6,559 nucleotides of DNA, from NCBI GenBank assembly GCA_029268165.1, contig JAJUGM010000197.1, positions 1-6,559 on the forward strand. Reading direction: 5' to 3'. The notes beneath the pieces are model-generated. The model searched no databases and was not told the origin of the DNA. It saw only the letters and a list, made by a program, of their open reading frames with translations. Positions 1 through 5,302 of this stretch are shown piece after piece. Position 1 is the first letter of the stretch. Each line of letters begins with the position of its first letter. The stretch is from Bacteroidota bacterium. GTDB taxonomy: Bacteria; Bacteroidota; Bacteroidia; Bacteroidales; UBA10428. The translations under genes and the position numbers were made by a program.

Positions 1-50
1 AAAAATCAACTTTTCCGGTTTGCTGGCGCTGCACCAGAAAAGTGATTTTT
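1..50. terminator. Long imperfect stem-loop, candidate bidirectional terminator
   Basis: The arms 1-8 and 43-50 pair perfectly (AAAAATCA with TGATTTTT). After a bulged A9 there are six more pairs (10-15 with 37-42), one C/A mismatch, three pairs (17-19 with 33-35), a two-base bulge and two GC pairs around a 7-nt loop. The outer stem is A-rich on one side and T-rich on the other, so either strand would give a hairpin ending in a U-run. The nearest plus-strand gene would have to end at or before the window start. The nearest minus-strand gene ends 350 bases away, which is far for a terminator. It could instead be the end of a repeat element cut by the window edge. Confidence 0.4.
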
Positions 51-58
51 CTTAATCG

Positions 59-106
59 GGAAATCCATTGATTCGCTCTTTCTAAGAGCTCCCAATGAAT
101 AATTCC
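59..106. repeat. Imperfect nested inverted repeat
   Basis: A perfect 6-bp stem (GCTCTT at 75-80 with AAGAGC at 84-89, 3-nt loop) is enclosed by CATTG 66-70 paired with CAATG 93-97 and by GGAA 59-62 paired with TTCC 103-106. Small internal loops lie between the three stems. CAATGAAT at 93-100 can alternatively pair with ATTCATTG at 151-158, so two folds compete. Function unknown. It sits just inside the stem-loop at the window edge. Confidence 0.4.
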
Positions 107-276
107 TCTAAAAATACATCAAATTTTTATTCGCCCGAATGAATTTGTTAATTCATTGTACTTGGGTTTAAATGAACCAGGAATTCATAATAGGGTTTTT
201 GTGGTAAGATATTTTGCTTTTATGCTTATTCAGGCTTATACATAATTCGGAAGACCTGAAATGTTGCTCTTCATTA

Positions 277-293
277 TTATTAAAATATTAACA
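277..293 (+). repeat. 17-bp AT-rich repeat, copy 1
   Basis: TTATTAAAATATTAACA occurs here and again at 5749-5765 in the same orientation. It is an imperfect palindrome at its core. The second copy lies upstream of the lipoprotein gene, while this copy lies in gene-free DNA with no plus-strand gene following. It may be a shared protein-binding site or an AT-rich coincidence. Confidence 0.25.
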
Positions 294-301
294 ATTAATA
301 T

Positions 302-321
302 AAAAATAAGGCCGTATTTTT
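302..321 (-). terminator. AT-only hairpin downstream of the SDR operon
   Basis: AAAAATA at 302-308 and TATTTTT at 315-321 form a perfect 7-bp stem with the 6-nt loop AGGCCG. Read on the minus strand it lies about 85 bases past the SDR stop and ends in a T-run, so it could act as a weak terminator of the acyltransferase-SDR transcript. The stem contains no GC pairs, which makes it a poor intrinsic terminator by the usual criteria. Confidence 0.25.
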
Positions 322-363
322 CGACAATTCATAAAGCTCACAATAAGTAGCTCGTTTCTTGTA

Positions 364-398
364 ATTCAGAGATCAGCATCTGAATGTATTAAGCTGAT
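364..398. repeat. Two mutually exclusive inverted repeats next to the SDR stop
   Basis: ATTCAGA at 364-370 pairs with TCTGAAT at 379-385 (7 bp, 8-nt loop). ATCAGC at 372-377 pairs with GCTGAT at 393-398 (6 bp, 15-nt loop). The two stems overlap, so only one can form at a time. The element begins about 7 bases beyond the SDR stop codon. No T-run follows on the minus strand, so it is not a classical terminator, but it could protect the 3' end of the message. Confidence 0.35.
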
Positions 399-404
399 AA
401 ATAA

Positions 405-1208
405 TTACTGTATTCTGCCTGCCTTTTGGGCTATGTTATAAAATAAAGCCGGGAAAAAAATTTTTACATAATAAAGACAGGCTTCAGGGAAGCCAATCAT
501 CAGTTGTTTTTTATTTACTTCGATAGCCTTGATGATTTTTCTGGCACATTTTTCAACCGGAATGCCTTTCTCCTGAGCCCTGTCCATAATGCCATACCTG
601 CTGCCATCTTTGGTAAGTGAACTAAGCGATATATCTGTGTGAATACGTCCTGGATAAACAATAGTTACGTTAATGTTTTTATCTTTCAATTCTATTGCAA
701 GTGTTTCAAAAAAACCGCGCAGAGCATGTTTTGCGGCCGAATAAGCTGAGCGCATAGGATACCCAAATAAGCCCGTCATGCTGCTGATTGCTACCAGATG
801 ACCACCGCTACCGTTTAGCATTAATGGCAGTACTGCCTTGGTAAGCATCACAGCGCTAAAAAAATCGGTTTCAAAAATCATACGGTCAACTTCCAGTGGC
901 GTTTCAACGGCCAGTGAACGCTGGCTAATGCCGGCGTTGTTAATCAGGACGTCCACCTTCCCTAATGTATCTTTTACTATTTGCACACTTTTACTTATGT
1001 CTTCAGCTTTTGTAACATCCATAGGGATGATTACTGTACTTCCCGGTGACACGTTTTCAAGCTGCTGTTTCAGATCTTCGAGTTTATCCTTATTTCTGGC
1101 AGATAATATAACTCTGGCACCTGCCCTGACCGCCTGAATACTCATCGCTTTCCCAATGCCTGATGAAGCCCCCGTAATCCAAATATTCTTACCTTTTAAT
1201 CTTGTCAT
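405..1208 (-). CDS. Short-chain dehydrogenase/reductase (classical SDR)
   Basis: A 267-residue soluble NAD(P)-dependent oxidoreductase, the normal length for a classical SDR. Visible motifs in order are the Rossmann glycine motif TGASSGIG (12-19), the MDVT acidic site (D64), NNAG (90-93), the active-site serines at 142-143, YSAAK (Y156, K160) and PG at 187-188. After beta strand 2 the sequence reads S36-A37-R38, and an Arg there usually favours NADPH. The catalytic-tetrad Asn normally found in the MxxN segment before helix 4 reads Asp (D115, codon GAT). The C terminus (about 238-262) is hydrophobic and may touch the membrane. The ATG start overlaps the acyltransferase stop in an ATGA tetramer, implying translational coupling. 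By inference the substrate is a lipid or acyl intermediate made with the upstream enzyme. The family call is firm; the substrate is unknown. Confidence 0.93.
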   Translation of the reverse strand: MTRLKGKNIWITGASSGIGKAMSIQAVRAGARVILSARNKDKLEDLKQQLENVSPGSTVIIPMDVTKAEDISKSVQIVKDTLGKVDVLINNAGISQRSLAVETPLEVDRMIFETDFFSAVMLTKAVLPLMLNGSGGHLVAISSMTGLFGYPMRSAYSAAKHALRGFFETLAIELKDKNINVTIVYPGRIHTDISLSSLTKDGSRYGIMDRAQEKGIPVEKCARKIIKAIEVNKKQLMIGFPEACLYYVKIFFPALFYNIAQKAGRIQ

Positions 1209-2575
1209 GGCAAATATTTTTCGGTGATCTTATTCATGCAATCGATGATGGCCTTACGACTGCTTATGAGTCTGTCGCTTAACGGATTTTGCGTTATGTG
1301 CATTAACATAAATCGTACTTTTGCCCATGTTTTTTTAAAGAAAATATAATATTTAAAAGCAGCATACCCCGATAAAGGCATAGATAATAAAAAAGCAAGT
1401 TTTAACCAGATGTCCGGAATGACTATAAAAGCCGGAATAAGCCACAATAAATACATCACAGGGAATAAGATCAGTGAAGAAACAAATTTTATTGTGCTTA
1501 CAAACTGAGGATCCTCGGCTTTTTTTTGGGCTATATACACAGGAATATAATAGGGAAGGATATTTATTATAATACCATAAACAAAAACAGGTAAAAGTAA
1601 TATAATTGAAATGAACTCAGCAAGTATTAAAAAAGGCGAAAATCTTGCTTTTTCAATCACCCAATCCCTTAAATTATTTTGTTTAAGCAGGCTTTGATAC
1701 TCCTCCATGTAATGATTCAGACTCATAATGTCCTTTGGGGCTTTTTTGAGATGGTTGTCGAGAATTTCTATCATTCGTTTGTCGGCAATGAACCTTGCGG
1801 CAAGCGATGCATCATTAATGCCCAGACGGTTGCGCATAGAACTGTTATAAACAACCCTCAGATTCATGTATAAATTATAGTATTCATCAGTTGATATATG
1901 AATCATCAGCTTTTTTAATTCATCCGCCAGCCGGTCACGTAATGCATTCAGGGCATTAACCGGGTTTTCTTTCCAGTGCTGATAATATTCCGATACTTCG
2001 ATAGGGCTGCCATAATTAACAAACATTGAGCTTCTGAATTTCTGGTAATCACCGTAATCAAGGCCTACAGGTATAATTTTAACACCGCATTGATCTCTGT
2101 AAACATCTTGCGCCATTAAAGCTATCCTGAAAATTCCTTTCACCAGCGGGCGCAGCCTGCGCTTATCTCCATGATTTCCCTCAGGGAATAGGCATAAAGG
2201 GTTGTGCTTGTTTAATAATACCTTAAGACTTCTTTCAAAAACTTCATCATTGCGGCGTACATTGTCAATCCCGTCTCTCATTCTGAAAACAGGCATAATA
2301 TTCAGAAAAGTAAGAAATCTGATAACCCATTTGCCTTTAAATATATCTGCCCGTGCAAGAAATACCGGTTGGTAACCCGAGTCGTAAACAAAGACAAGGG
2401 CATCCATCAAAGCATTCTGATGATTAGGAGCAAGGATCACCGGTATGTTATGCGGAATAACCGAACGGTTGACCGATTCAAACCTGCCGTAATAAAGCCG
2501 GTATGCGAGATTTACATACCTTTGCGTCAACCAGTATTTCAACGACCATTCATCAATACTTTTTTTGCGAAACAC
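1205..2575 (-). CDS. Membrane glycerolipid acyltransferase (PlsC/LPLAT superfamily)
   Basis: A 456-residue protein, much longer than a typical PlsC of about 250 residues. It probably transfers an acyl group to a glycerol-phosphate-type lipid at the inner membrane. The N-terminal half carries the acyltransferase motifs: N51-H52 with D58 (spacing HX5D rather than the usual HX4D), an IMPVFRMRDG block near 93-102, FPEG at 130-133 and IIPVGLDYGD near 167-176. A mostly helical, charged linker follows (about 195-310). The C-terminal part has strongly hydrophobic stretches near 313-340, 361-387 and 390-412, consistent with two to four membrane segments. The start is GTG: upstream in frame there are only ATT, CTT and AAT codons before a TAG, and the first internal Met is residue 57, inside the active-site block. 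It is the first gene of a two-gene operon with the SDR. The HX5D spacing recalls Gpt2/Sct1-like enzymes, but that subfamily placement is from memory. Confidence 0.88.
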   Translation of the reverse strand: MFRKKSIDEWSLKYWLTQRYVNLAYRLYYGRFESVNRSVIPHNIPVILAPNHQNALMDALVFVYDSGYQPVFLARADIFKGKWVIRFLTFLNIMPVFRMRDGIDNVRRNDEVFERSLKVLLNKHNPLCLFPEGNHGDKRRLRPLVKGIFRIALMAQDVYRDQCGVKIIPVGLDYGDYQKFRSSMFVNYGSPIEVSEYYQHWKENPVNALNALRDRLADELKKLMIHISTDEYYNLYMNLRVVYNSSMRNRLGINDASLAARFIADKRMIEILDNHLKKAPKDIMSLNHYMEEYQSLLKQNNLRDWVIEKARFSPFLILAEFISIILLLPVFVYGIIINILPYYIPVYIAQKKAEDPQFVSTIKFVSSLILFPVMYLLWLIPAFIVIPDIWLKLAFLLSMPLSGYAAFKYYIFFKKTWAKVRFMLMHITQNPLSDRLISSRKAIIDCMNKITEKYLP

Positions 2576-2644
2576 AATAAGATTCTATATTTTTTAGATT
2601 TGAGAAAATGAAAAGCTAAAATTAATAAAAAAATAAAGAAATCG

Positions 2645-2652
2645 TATTTTTG
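2645..2652 (+). promoter_or_regulatory. Candidate Bacteroidota -7 promoter element
   Basis: TATTTTTG fits the TAnnTTTG -7 consensus of the primary sigma factor in this phylum. It is followed by GCC, as is common at such promoters. No TTG lies at the expected -33 distance, so only half the promoter is recognisable. Transcription would start near 2657-2660 and give a leader of about 160 nt before the flavin reductase ATG, containing the hairpins at 2715-2781. Confidence 0.45.
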
Positions 2653-2705
2653 CCTTTGATCAGACGAAAACCTTAAAATATGAAACCCACCTGATACCTT
2701 AATCA

Positions 2706-2713
2706 CAAACCTA
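2706..2713 (-). promoter_or_regulatory. Possible -7 element for the acyltransferase-SDR operon
   Basis: On the minus strand this reads TAGGTTTG, an exact TAnnTTTG match about 130 bases upstream of the GTG start of the acyltransferase. No matching -33 TTG is visible. If real, this start and the plus-strand promoter at 2645 would produce transcripts that overlap across the divergent region. It is an 8-base match to a degenerate motif, so a chance match is quite possible. Confidence 0.25.
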
Positions 2714-2714
2714 T

Positions 2715-2729
2715 CTGCCGGTCAGGCAG
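2715..2729. repeat. GC-rich CTGCC/GGCAG hairpin
   Basis: CTGCC (2715-2719) and GGCAG (2725-2729) form a perfect 5-bp GC-rich stem with the loop GGTCA, followed by GTAAAAA. It stands out in a very AT-rich intergenic region. From memory, CCTGCC-type palindromes are common dispersed intergenic repeats in Bacteroidota genomes, so this may be one copy of such a family. It may also be part of the leader structure of the flavin reductase transcript. Confidence 0.4.
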
Positions 2730-2733
2730 GTAA

Positions 2734-2781
2734 AAATGATTACTCACTAACTCGTGAGATAGCGTGGCTAAGTTATCATTT
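2734..2781 (+). other. Predicted three-way-junction leader structure
   Basis: A closing stem, AAATGAT 2734-2740 with ATCATTT 2775-2781 (7 bp), encloses two hairpins: CTCAC 2743-2747 with GTGAG 2754-2758 (6-nt loop), and TAGC 2760-2763 with GCTA 2767-2770 (3-nt loop). TAACT 2748-2752 can alternatively pair with AGTTA 2771-2775, which disrupts the closing stem and the first hairpin. The element ends 37 bases before the flavin reductase ATG and lies within the leader predicted from the 2645 promoter. It matches no riboswitch class I can recognise. The alternative pairing is what a regulatory leader would need, but short AT-rich stems also arise by chance. Confidence 0.3.
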
Positions 2782-2818
2782 GGGTTATTTACGACCTTAT
2801 AAAATAAAAAACAAAAGG

Positions 2819-3346
2819 ATGAAACAAGTGATTGAAACGCATGCAAAAATTGATTTAACAGCCATTCAGAAAAACTTTTTTAAAGCTATAAACGACGACT
2901 GGATGTTAATAACTGCCGGAACACCGCAAAAATTTAATACCATGACAGCAAGCTGGGGCACATTGGGTATTTTATGGAACAAACCTATAGCAATATGCTT
3001 CATCAGGCCACATCGTTATACGTTTCAATTTGCTGAAAAAAGTCCATATTTTTCATTATGTTTTTTTGACGAAAGGCACAGGCAGATACTTGATTACTGC
3101 GGAAGCTATTCAGGCAGGGATACCGATAAAGTGTCAGCAACAGGCCTGATACCCTTGCAGCTTAATGCTGACTGCGTTGCGTTTGAACAGGCTGCCCTTA
3201 TTTTTGAATGCCAGAAATTATATACCGATTTTATCAGACAGGAAAATTTTGTTGTTAGGGAATTAATAAAAAAAATATATCCTGCTGAAGATTTTCATCG
3301 CTTTTTTATTGGTGAAATAACAAATTGTTATATACAAAAATCCTGA
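2819..3346 (+). CDS. Flavin reductase family protein (FMN-binding split barrel)
   Basis: A 175-residue protein of the flavin reductase-like domain family (DIM6/NTAB type). Members bind FMN and typically either reduce free flavin with NAD(P)H or act as FMN redox proteins. Visible family features are the N40-T-M-T-A-S-W-G47 flavin-phosphate segment, R63-P-H-R-Y-T68, and SYSGRDTDK at about 96-104 followed by SATGL. The length is normal for the small single-domain form. I chose the ATG at 2819, preceded by AAAAGG. A TTG at 2780 in the same frame would add 13 residues, including KIKNK, that look like leader sequence and would overlap the structured element. The DCC protein gene follows after 45 nt, probably in the same transcript. 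The true electron acceptor cannot be told from sequence. Confidence 0.88.
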   Translation: MKQVIETHAKIDLTAIQKNFFKAINDDWMLITAGTPQKFNTMTASWGTLGILWNKPIAICFIRPHRYTFQFAEKSPYFSLCFFDERHRQILDYCGSYSGRDTDKVSATGLIPLQLNADCVAFEQAALIFECQKLYTDFIRQENFVVRELIKKIYPAEDFHRFFIGEITNCYIQKS

Positions 3347-3391
3347 GAATTCATATTGAACATTTTTTTCGTGCTGATTGTTGAGTTGATT

Positions 3392-3775
3392 ATGAAATTA
3401 CCAGCAAAAAAAATAGTTCTGTATGACTGTATTTGCAATTTATGTAACCACGCTGCCAGTTTTATAATGAAACATGATAAGAAACGTGAGTTTGTTTTCA
3501 TTTCTTTTCAATCAGCTGAAGGAAAGAAAATTATGGAATCAAACCATATAAAAACAGCCGGATCAGTGCCCGATACACTGTATTATTTTGAAAATGGCAA
3601 ATTGTATGTAAAATCAACAGCTATAATAAAAATATGTCTGCATCTTGGGGGTTTATGGAAAATTTTGTTAATTTTATTTATTATTCCTGAAATTTTAAGG
3701 GATAAAATATATGATCTGATTTCAGGGAACCGTTATCGCATATTTGGAGCAAAAGGTTCCTGTTCATATAAATAA
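3392..3775 (+). CDS. DCC family (DUF393) thiol-disulfide oxidoreductase-like protein
   Basis: A 127-residue protein matching the DCC family, small thioredoxin-like proteins named for their conserved Asp and two Cys. The motif is D12-C13-I14-C15-N16-L17-C18. Relatives usually have YDGxCxLCN, so the Gly after Asp is replaced by a third Cys. Other family features are the V(P)DTLYYF segment (about 60-67), a hydrophobic helix KILLILFIIPEIL (about 90-102) and a C-terminal NRYRIFGAKGSC with the usual late Cys. I prefer the ATG at 3392. An in-frame TTG at 3356 would add 12 mostly hydrophobic residues not typical of the family. It sits 45 nt after the flavin reductase and 23 nt before the DUF3078 gene. 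It is presumably a cytoplasmic redox protein; its partner is unknown. Confidence 0.87.
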   Translation: MKLPAKKIVLYDCICNLCNHAASFIMKHDKKREFVFISFQSAEGKKIMESNHIKTAGSVPDTLYYFENGKLYVKSTAIIKICLHLGGLWKILLILFIIPEILRDKIYDLISGNRYRIFGAKGSCSYK

Positions 3776-3798
3776 TTATTAATCAAGACTGCTAACTC

Positions 3799-4656
3799 AT
3801 GAGATTCAAGGTACTATTTATTGCATATGCAATTTTCAACGGTATAAATGCACAGACGGCAGACACTCTTTCAGCAGACACCATAAGGCACTGGAAAAAA
3901 GGTGGTGTGGGTTCAGTTACGTTTTCACAGTCATCTTTTAGTTCAAGCTGGCAAGGTGGGGGAGAAAACAATATTTCAGCTCTGGTATTGATTAATTTGT
4001 TTGCAAACTATGCAAAAGACAGATCATCGTGGGACAATATACTTGACTTTAAATACGGGACACTAAAAAAGGGGAAACAAGACTGGACTAAAAGTGACGA
4101 TAAACTTGAACTTACATCAAAATATGGATATCAGGCCATTAAAAAGTGGTTTTATAGTGTTTTACTTAATGCCAAGACTCAGGTAACCAACGGATATGAT
4201 GCCGGGGTAACGGATTCATTAATATCAGCATTTGCTGCGCCTATGCTTATAGTACTTTCTGTGGGTATGGATTATAAGCCCGGTGATATTTTTTCAGCAC
4301 ACCTTTCGCCGTTATCAGGCAAGCTAACTATTGTCGGGAACAACACTCTTTCAGATGCAGGAAGATACGGTGTTGATCCGGGAGAACACATAAAGTTAGA
4401 ATTTGGCGCTACCGCAAAGTTTATGTTTAAGAAAGAAATAATGAAGAATATTATCCTGCAATCGAACCTTCAATTATTTCAGGCCTATCAGAAAGGTTCA
4501 GCTCTGGATGCAGACTGGGATATTAATATCAATATGAAGATCAACAAATACATTTCGGCAAGCATCATCGGACAGTTACTATATGATAAAGATCAGATTG
4601 ATGAAGTGCAACGGAAAGAAATTTTCGGACTGGGATTTTCGTATAGTTTTAATTAA
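3799..4656 (+). CDS. Secreted DUF3078 family protein
   Basis: A 285-residue exported protein. The N terminus is a short signal peptide (K4 followed by a hydrophobic core, about 5-13) with a likely signal peptidase I site after A18 (GINA before QTAD). The mature part begins with W32-K-K-G-G, then a FSQSSFSSSWQGGGENNIS block (42-60), the hallmark Trp/Gly-rich opening of DUF3078 proteins in Bacteroidota. The rest alternates polar and hydrophobic residues (for example LELTSKYGYQAIKKWFYSVLL), as in a beta-rich outer-membrane or periplasmic protein, and ends in FGLGFSYSFN. Length fits the family. Its biochemical role is unknown. It begins 23 nt after the DCC gene with no visible terminator between, so it is probably cotranscribed, though it may also have its own promoter. 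Confidence 0.85.
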   Translation: MRFKVLFIAYAIFNGINAQTADTLSADTIRHWKKGGVGSVTFSQSSFSSSWQGGGENNISALVLINLFANYAKDRSSWDNILDFKYGTLKKGKQDWTKSDDKLELTSKYGYQAIKKWFYSVLLNAKTQVTNGYDAGVTDSLISAFAAPMLIVLSVGMDYKPGDIFSAHLSPLSGKLTIVGNNTLSDAGRYGVDPGEHIKLEFGATAKFMFKKEIMKNIILQSNLQLFQAYQKGSALDADWDININMKINKYISASIIGQLLYDKDQIDEVQRKEIFGLGFSYSFN

Positions 4657-4702
4657 AACCCGTTATGCTTCCGATACTGAAGTGAACTTTTGGCTCAGGT
4701 AG

Positions 4703-4728
4703 GTTAAGCAAAAAGCATGTTTTGTAAC
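4703..4728. terminator. Stem-loop between convergent genes
   Basis: GTTA 4703-4706 pairs with TAAC 4725-4728, and CAAAA 4709-4713 pairs with TTTTG 4720-4724, around the 6-nt loop AGCATG with an AG bulge. On the plus strand ATTTTC follows. It lies between the DUF3078 stop (4656) and the DUF4924 stop (4733), where a terminator serving both converging transcripts is expected. The stem is AT-rich and weak. Confidence 0.4.
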
Positions 4729-4732
4729 ATTT

Positions 4733-5275
4733 TCATAATTCCAGTTCACCCTGCTCAACCAGATGATATTTGGCTGAAAGATGAGCGAGTAACTGACTGA
4801 AAGTTGCCATTGCTTCTTCAGTTTCACGTGACACTTTTACTTTTTTAAGCCGAAGAAGTAACAGTCCATACAAGGCATTGAGGCAGGCTTCAACATCGCT
4901 GACATTTGAAGAAGGCAATTTACTTTTAAATTCTCTTAAATTAACCACTGCCTGAGTGTATAATCTTTGATATTCTGTTTCTTCACGACTGTTTAGAAGC
5001 CTGATGTGTAAATCGTTTAAATCGCGTACAATGGTTTTAAGAAAACTCAGGTGTCCGCTCTCCCTTATTCCTTCTTCGTGCATCATCAGAATAAGATTGG
5101 CATACCAGTCTTTCAGCTCATCAAGTAATTTTCCGGCCTGGTTAAATTTGCTCAGATAATCGCGTTCAATAAGGCTGATATTAAAATTACATGCCCTCAC
5201 AATATCCTCAACCTGCCACATATAAAGTATGTATTCGGCAATATTGGTTTTTCTTTTTTCTTGTGCTATAAGCAT
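4733..5275 (-). CDS. DUF4924 family protein
   Basis: A 180-residue protein recognised by its N-terminal block MLIAQEKRKTNIAEYILYMW followed by QVEDIVRACNF (residues 1-32), typical of DUF4924, a family I know only from Bacteroidota. No signal peptide or membrane segment is visible, and the composition (many Leu, Glu, Lys; long runs without Pro or Gly) predicts an all-helical cytoplasmic protein. The function is unknown. The ATG start lies 27 nt after the stop of the S4 protein gene, so the two probably form an operon. The stop is within 5 nt of the stem-loop shared with the converging DUF3078 gene. Confidence 0.8.
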   Translation of the reverse strand: MLIAQEKRKTNIAEYILYMWQVEDIVRACNFNISLIERDYLSKFNQAGKLLDELKDWYANLILMMHEEGIRESGHLSFLKTIVRDLNDLHIRLLNSREETEYQRLYTQAVVNLREFKSKLPSSNVSDVEACLNALYGLLLLRLKKVKVSRETEEAMATFSQLLAHLSAKYHLVEQGELEL

Positions 5276-5302
5276 AATCTTTGCACATTTAACATTCCTT
5301 AT

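Larger units (their letters stand above)
1..404. other. Gene-free region rich in inverted repeats
   Basis: No gene can be supported here. All three plus frames are closed by stops by position 71, so an upstream plus-strand gene could contribute at most a short tail. Two minus frames meet stops within the first 55 bases, and the third has no ATG. The stretch contains several separate or overlapping inverted repeats (1-50, 59-106, an 8-bp pair at 93-100 with 151-158, 302-321, 364-398), which is more than a simple 3' spacer needs. It lies downstream of the minus-strand SDR gene. It could be a terminator region, a degenerate small mobile or repeat element, or an unrecognised structured RNA. The sequence alone does not decide. 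Confidence 0.6.

Noticed and set aside
96..143. Plus-strand 15-codon open frame beginning MNNSSKNT
   Set aside because: Too short, with no supporting signal, and lies in inverted-repeat DNA.
261..350. Plus-strand 29-codon open frame beginning MLLFIIIK, in the gene-free region
   Set aside because: Could pass for a tiny hydrophobic peptide, but it is AT-driven, has no promoter or ribosome-binding support, and overlaps the 302-321 hairpin.
838..1137. Plus-strand open frame of 99 codons
   Set aside because: Lies wholly antisense to the well-supported SDR gene, is Ser/Thr-rich and low in recognisable features, and is best explained as a shadow.
1679..1873. Plus-strand open frame of 64 codons
   Set aside because: Antisense to the acyltransferase gene with no motif of its own.
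2369..2611. Plus-strand open frame of 80 codons
   Set aside because: Antisense to the 5' part of the acyltransferase gene; only its last bases are intergenic.
2747..2760. CTAACTC(G/A)TGAGAT matches 3792-3805 at the DUF3078 start in 13 of 14 bases
   Set aside because: A match of this length with one mismatch is expected by chance in a window of this size. There is no open frame after the first copy, so it is not a duplicated gene start.
2780..2818. TTG start extending the flavin reductase by 13 residues
   Set aside because: The ATG at 2819 gives the normal family length, and the extension overlaps the predicted leader structure.
3356..3391. TTG start extending the DCC protein by 12 residues
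   Set aside because: The ATG at 3392 places the DCC motif near the N terminus as usual. The extension is only loosely signal-like and would begin 10 nt after the previous stop.
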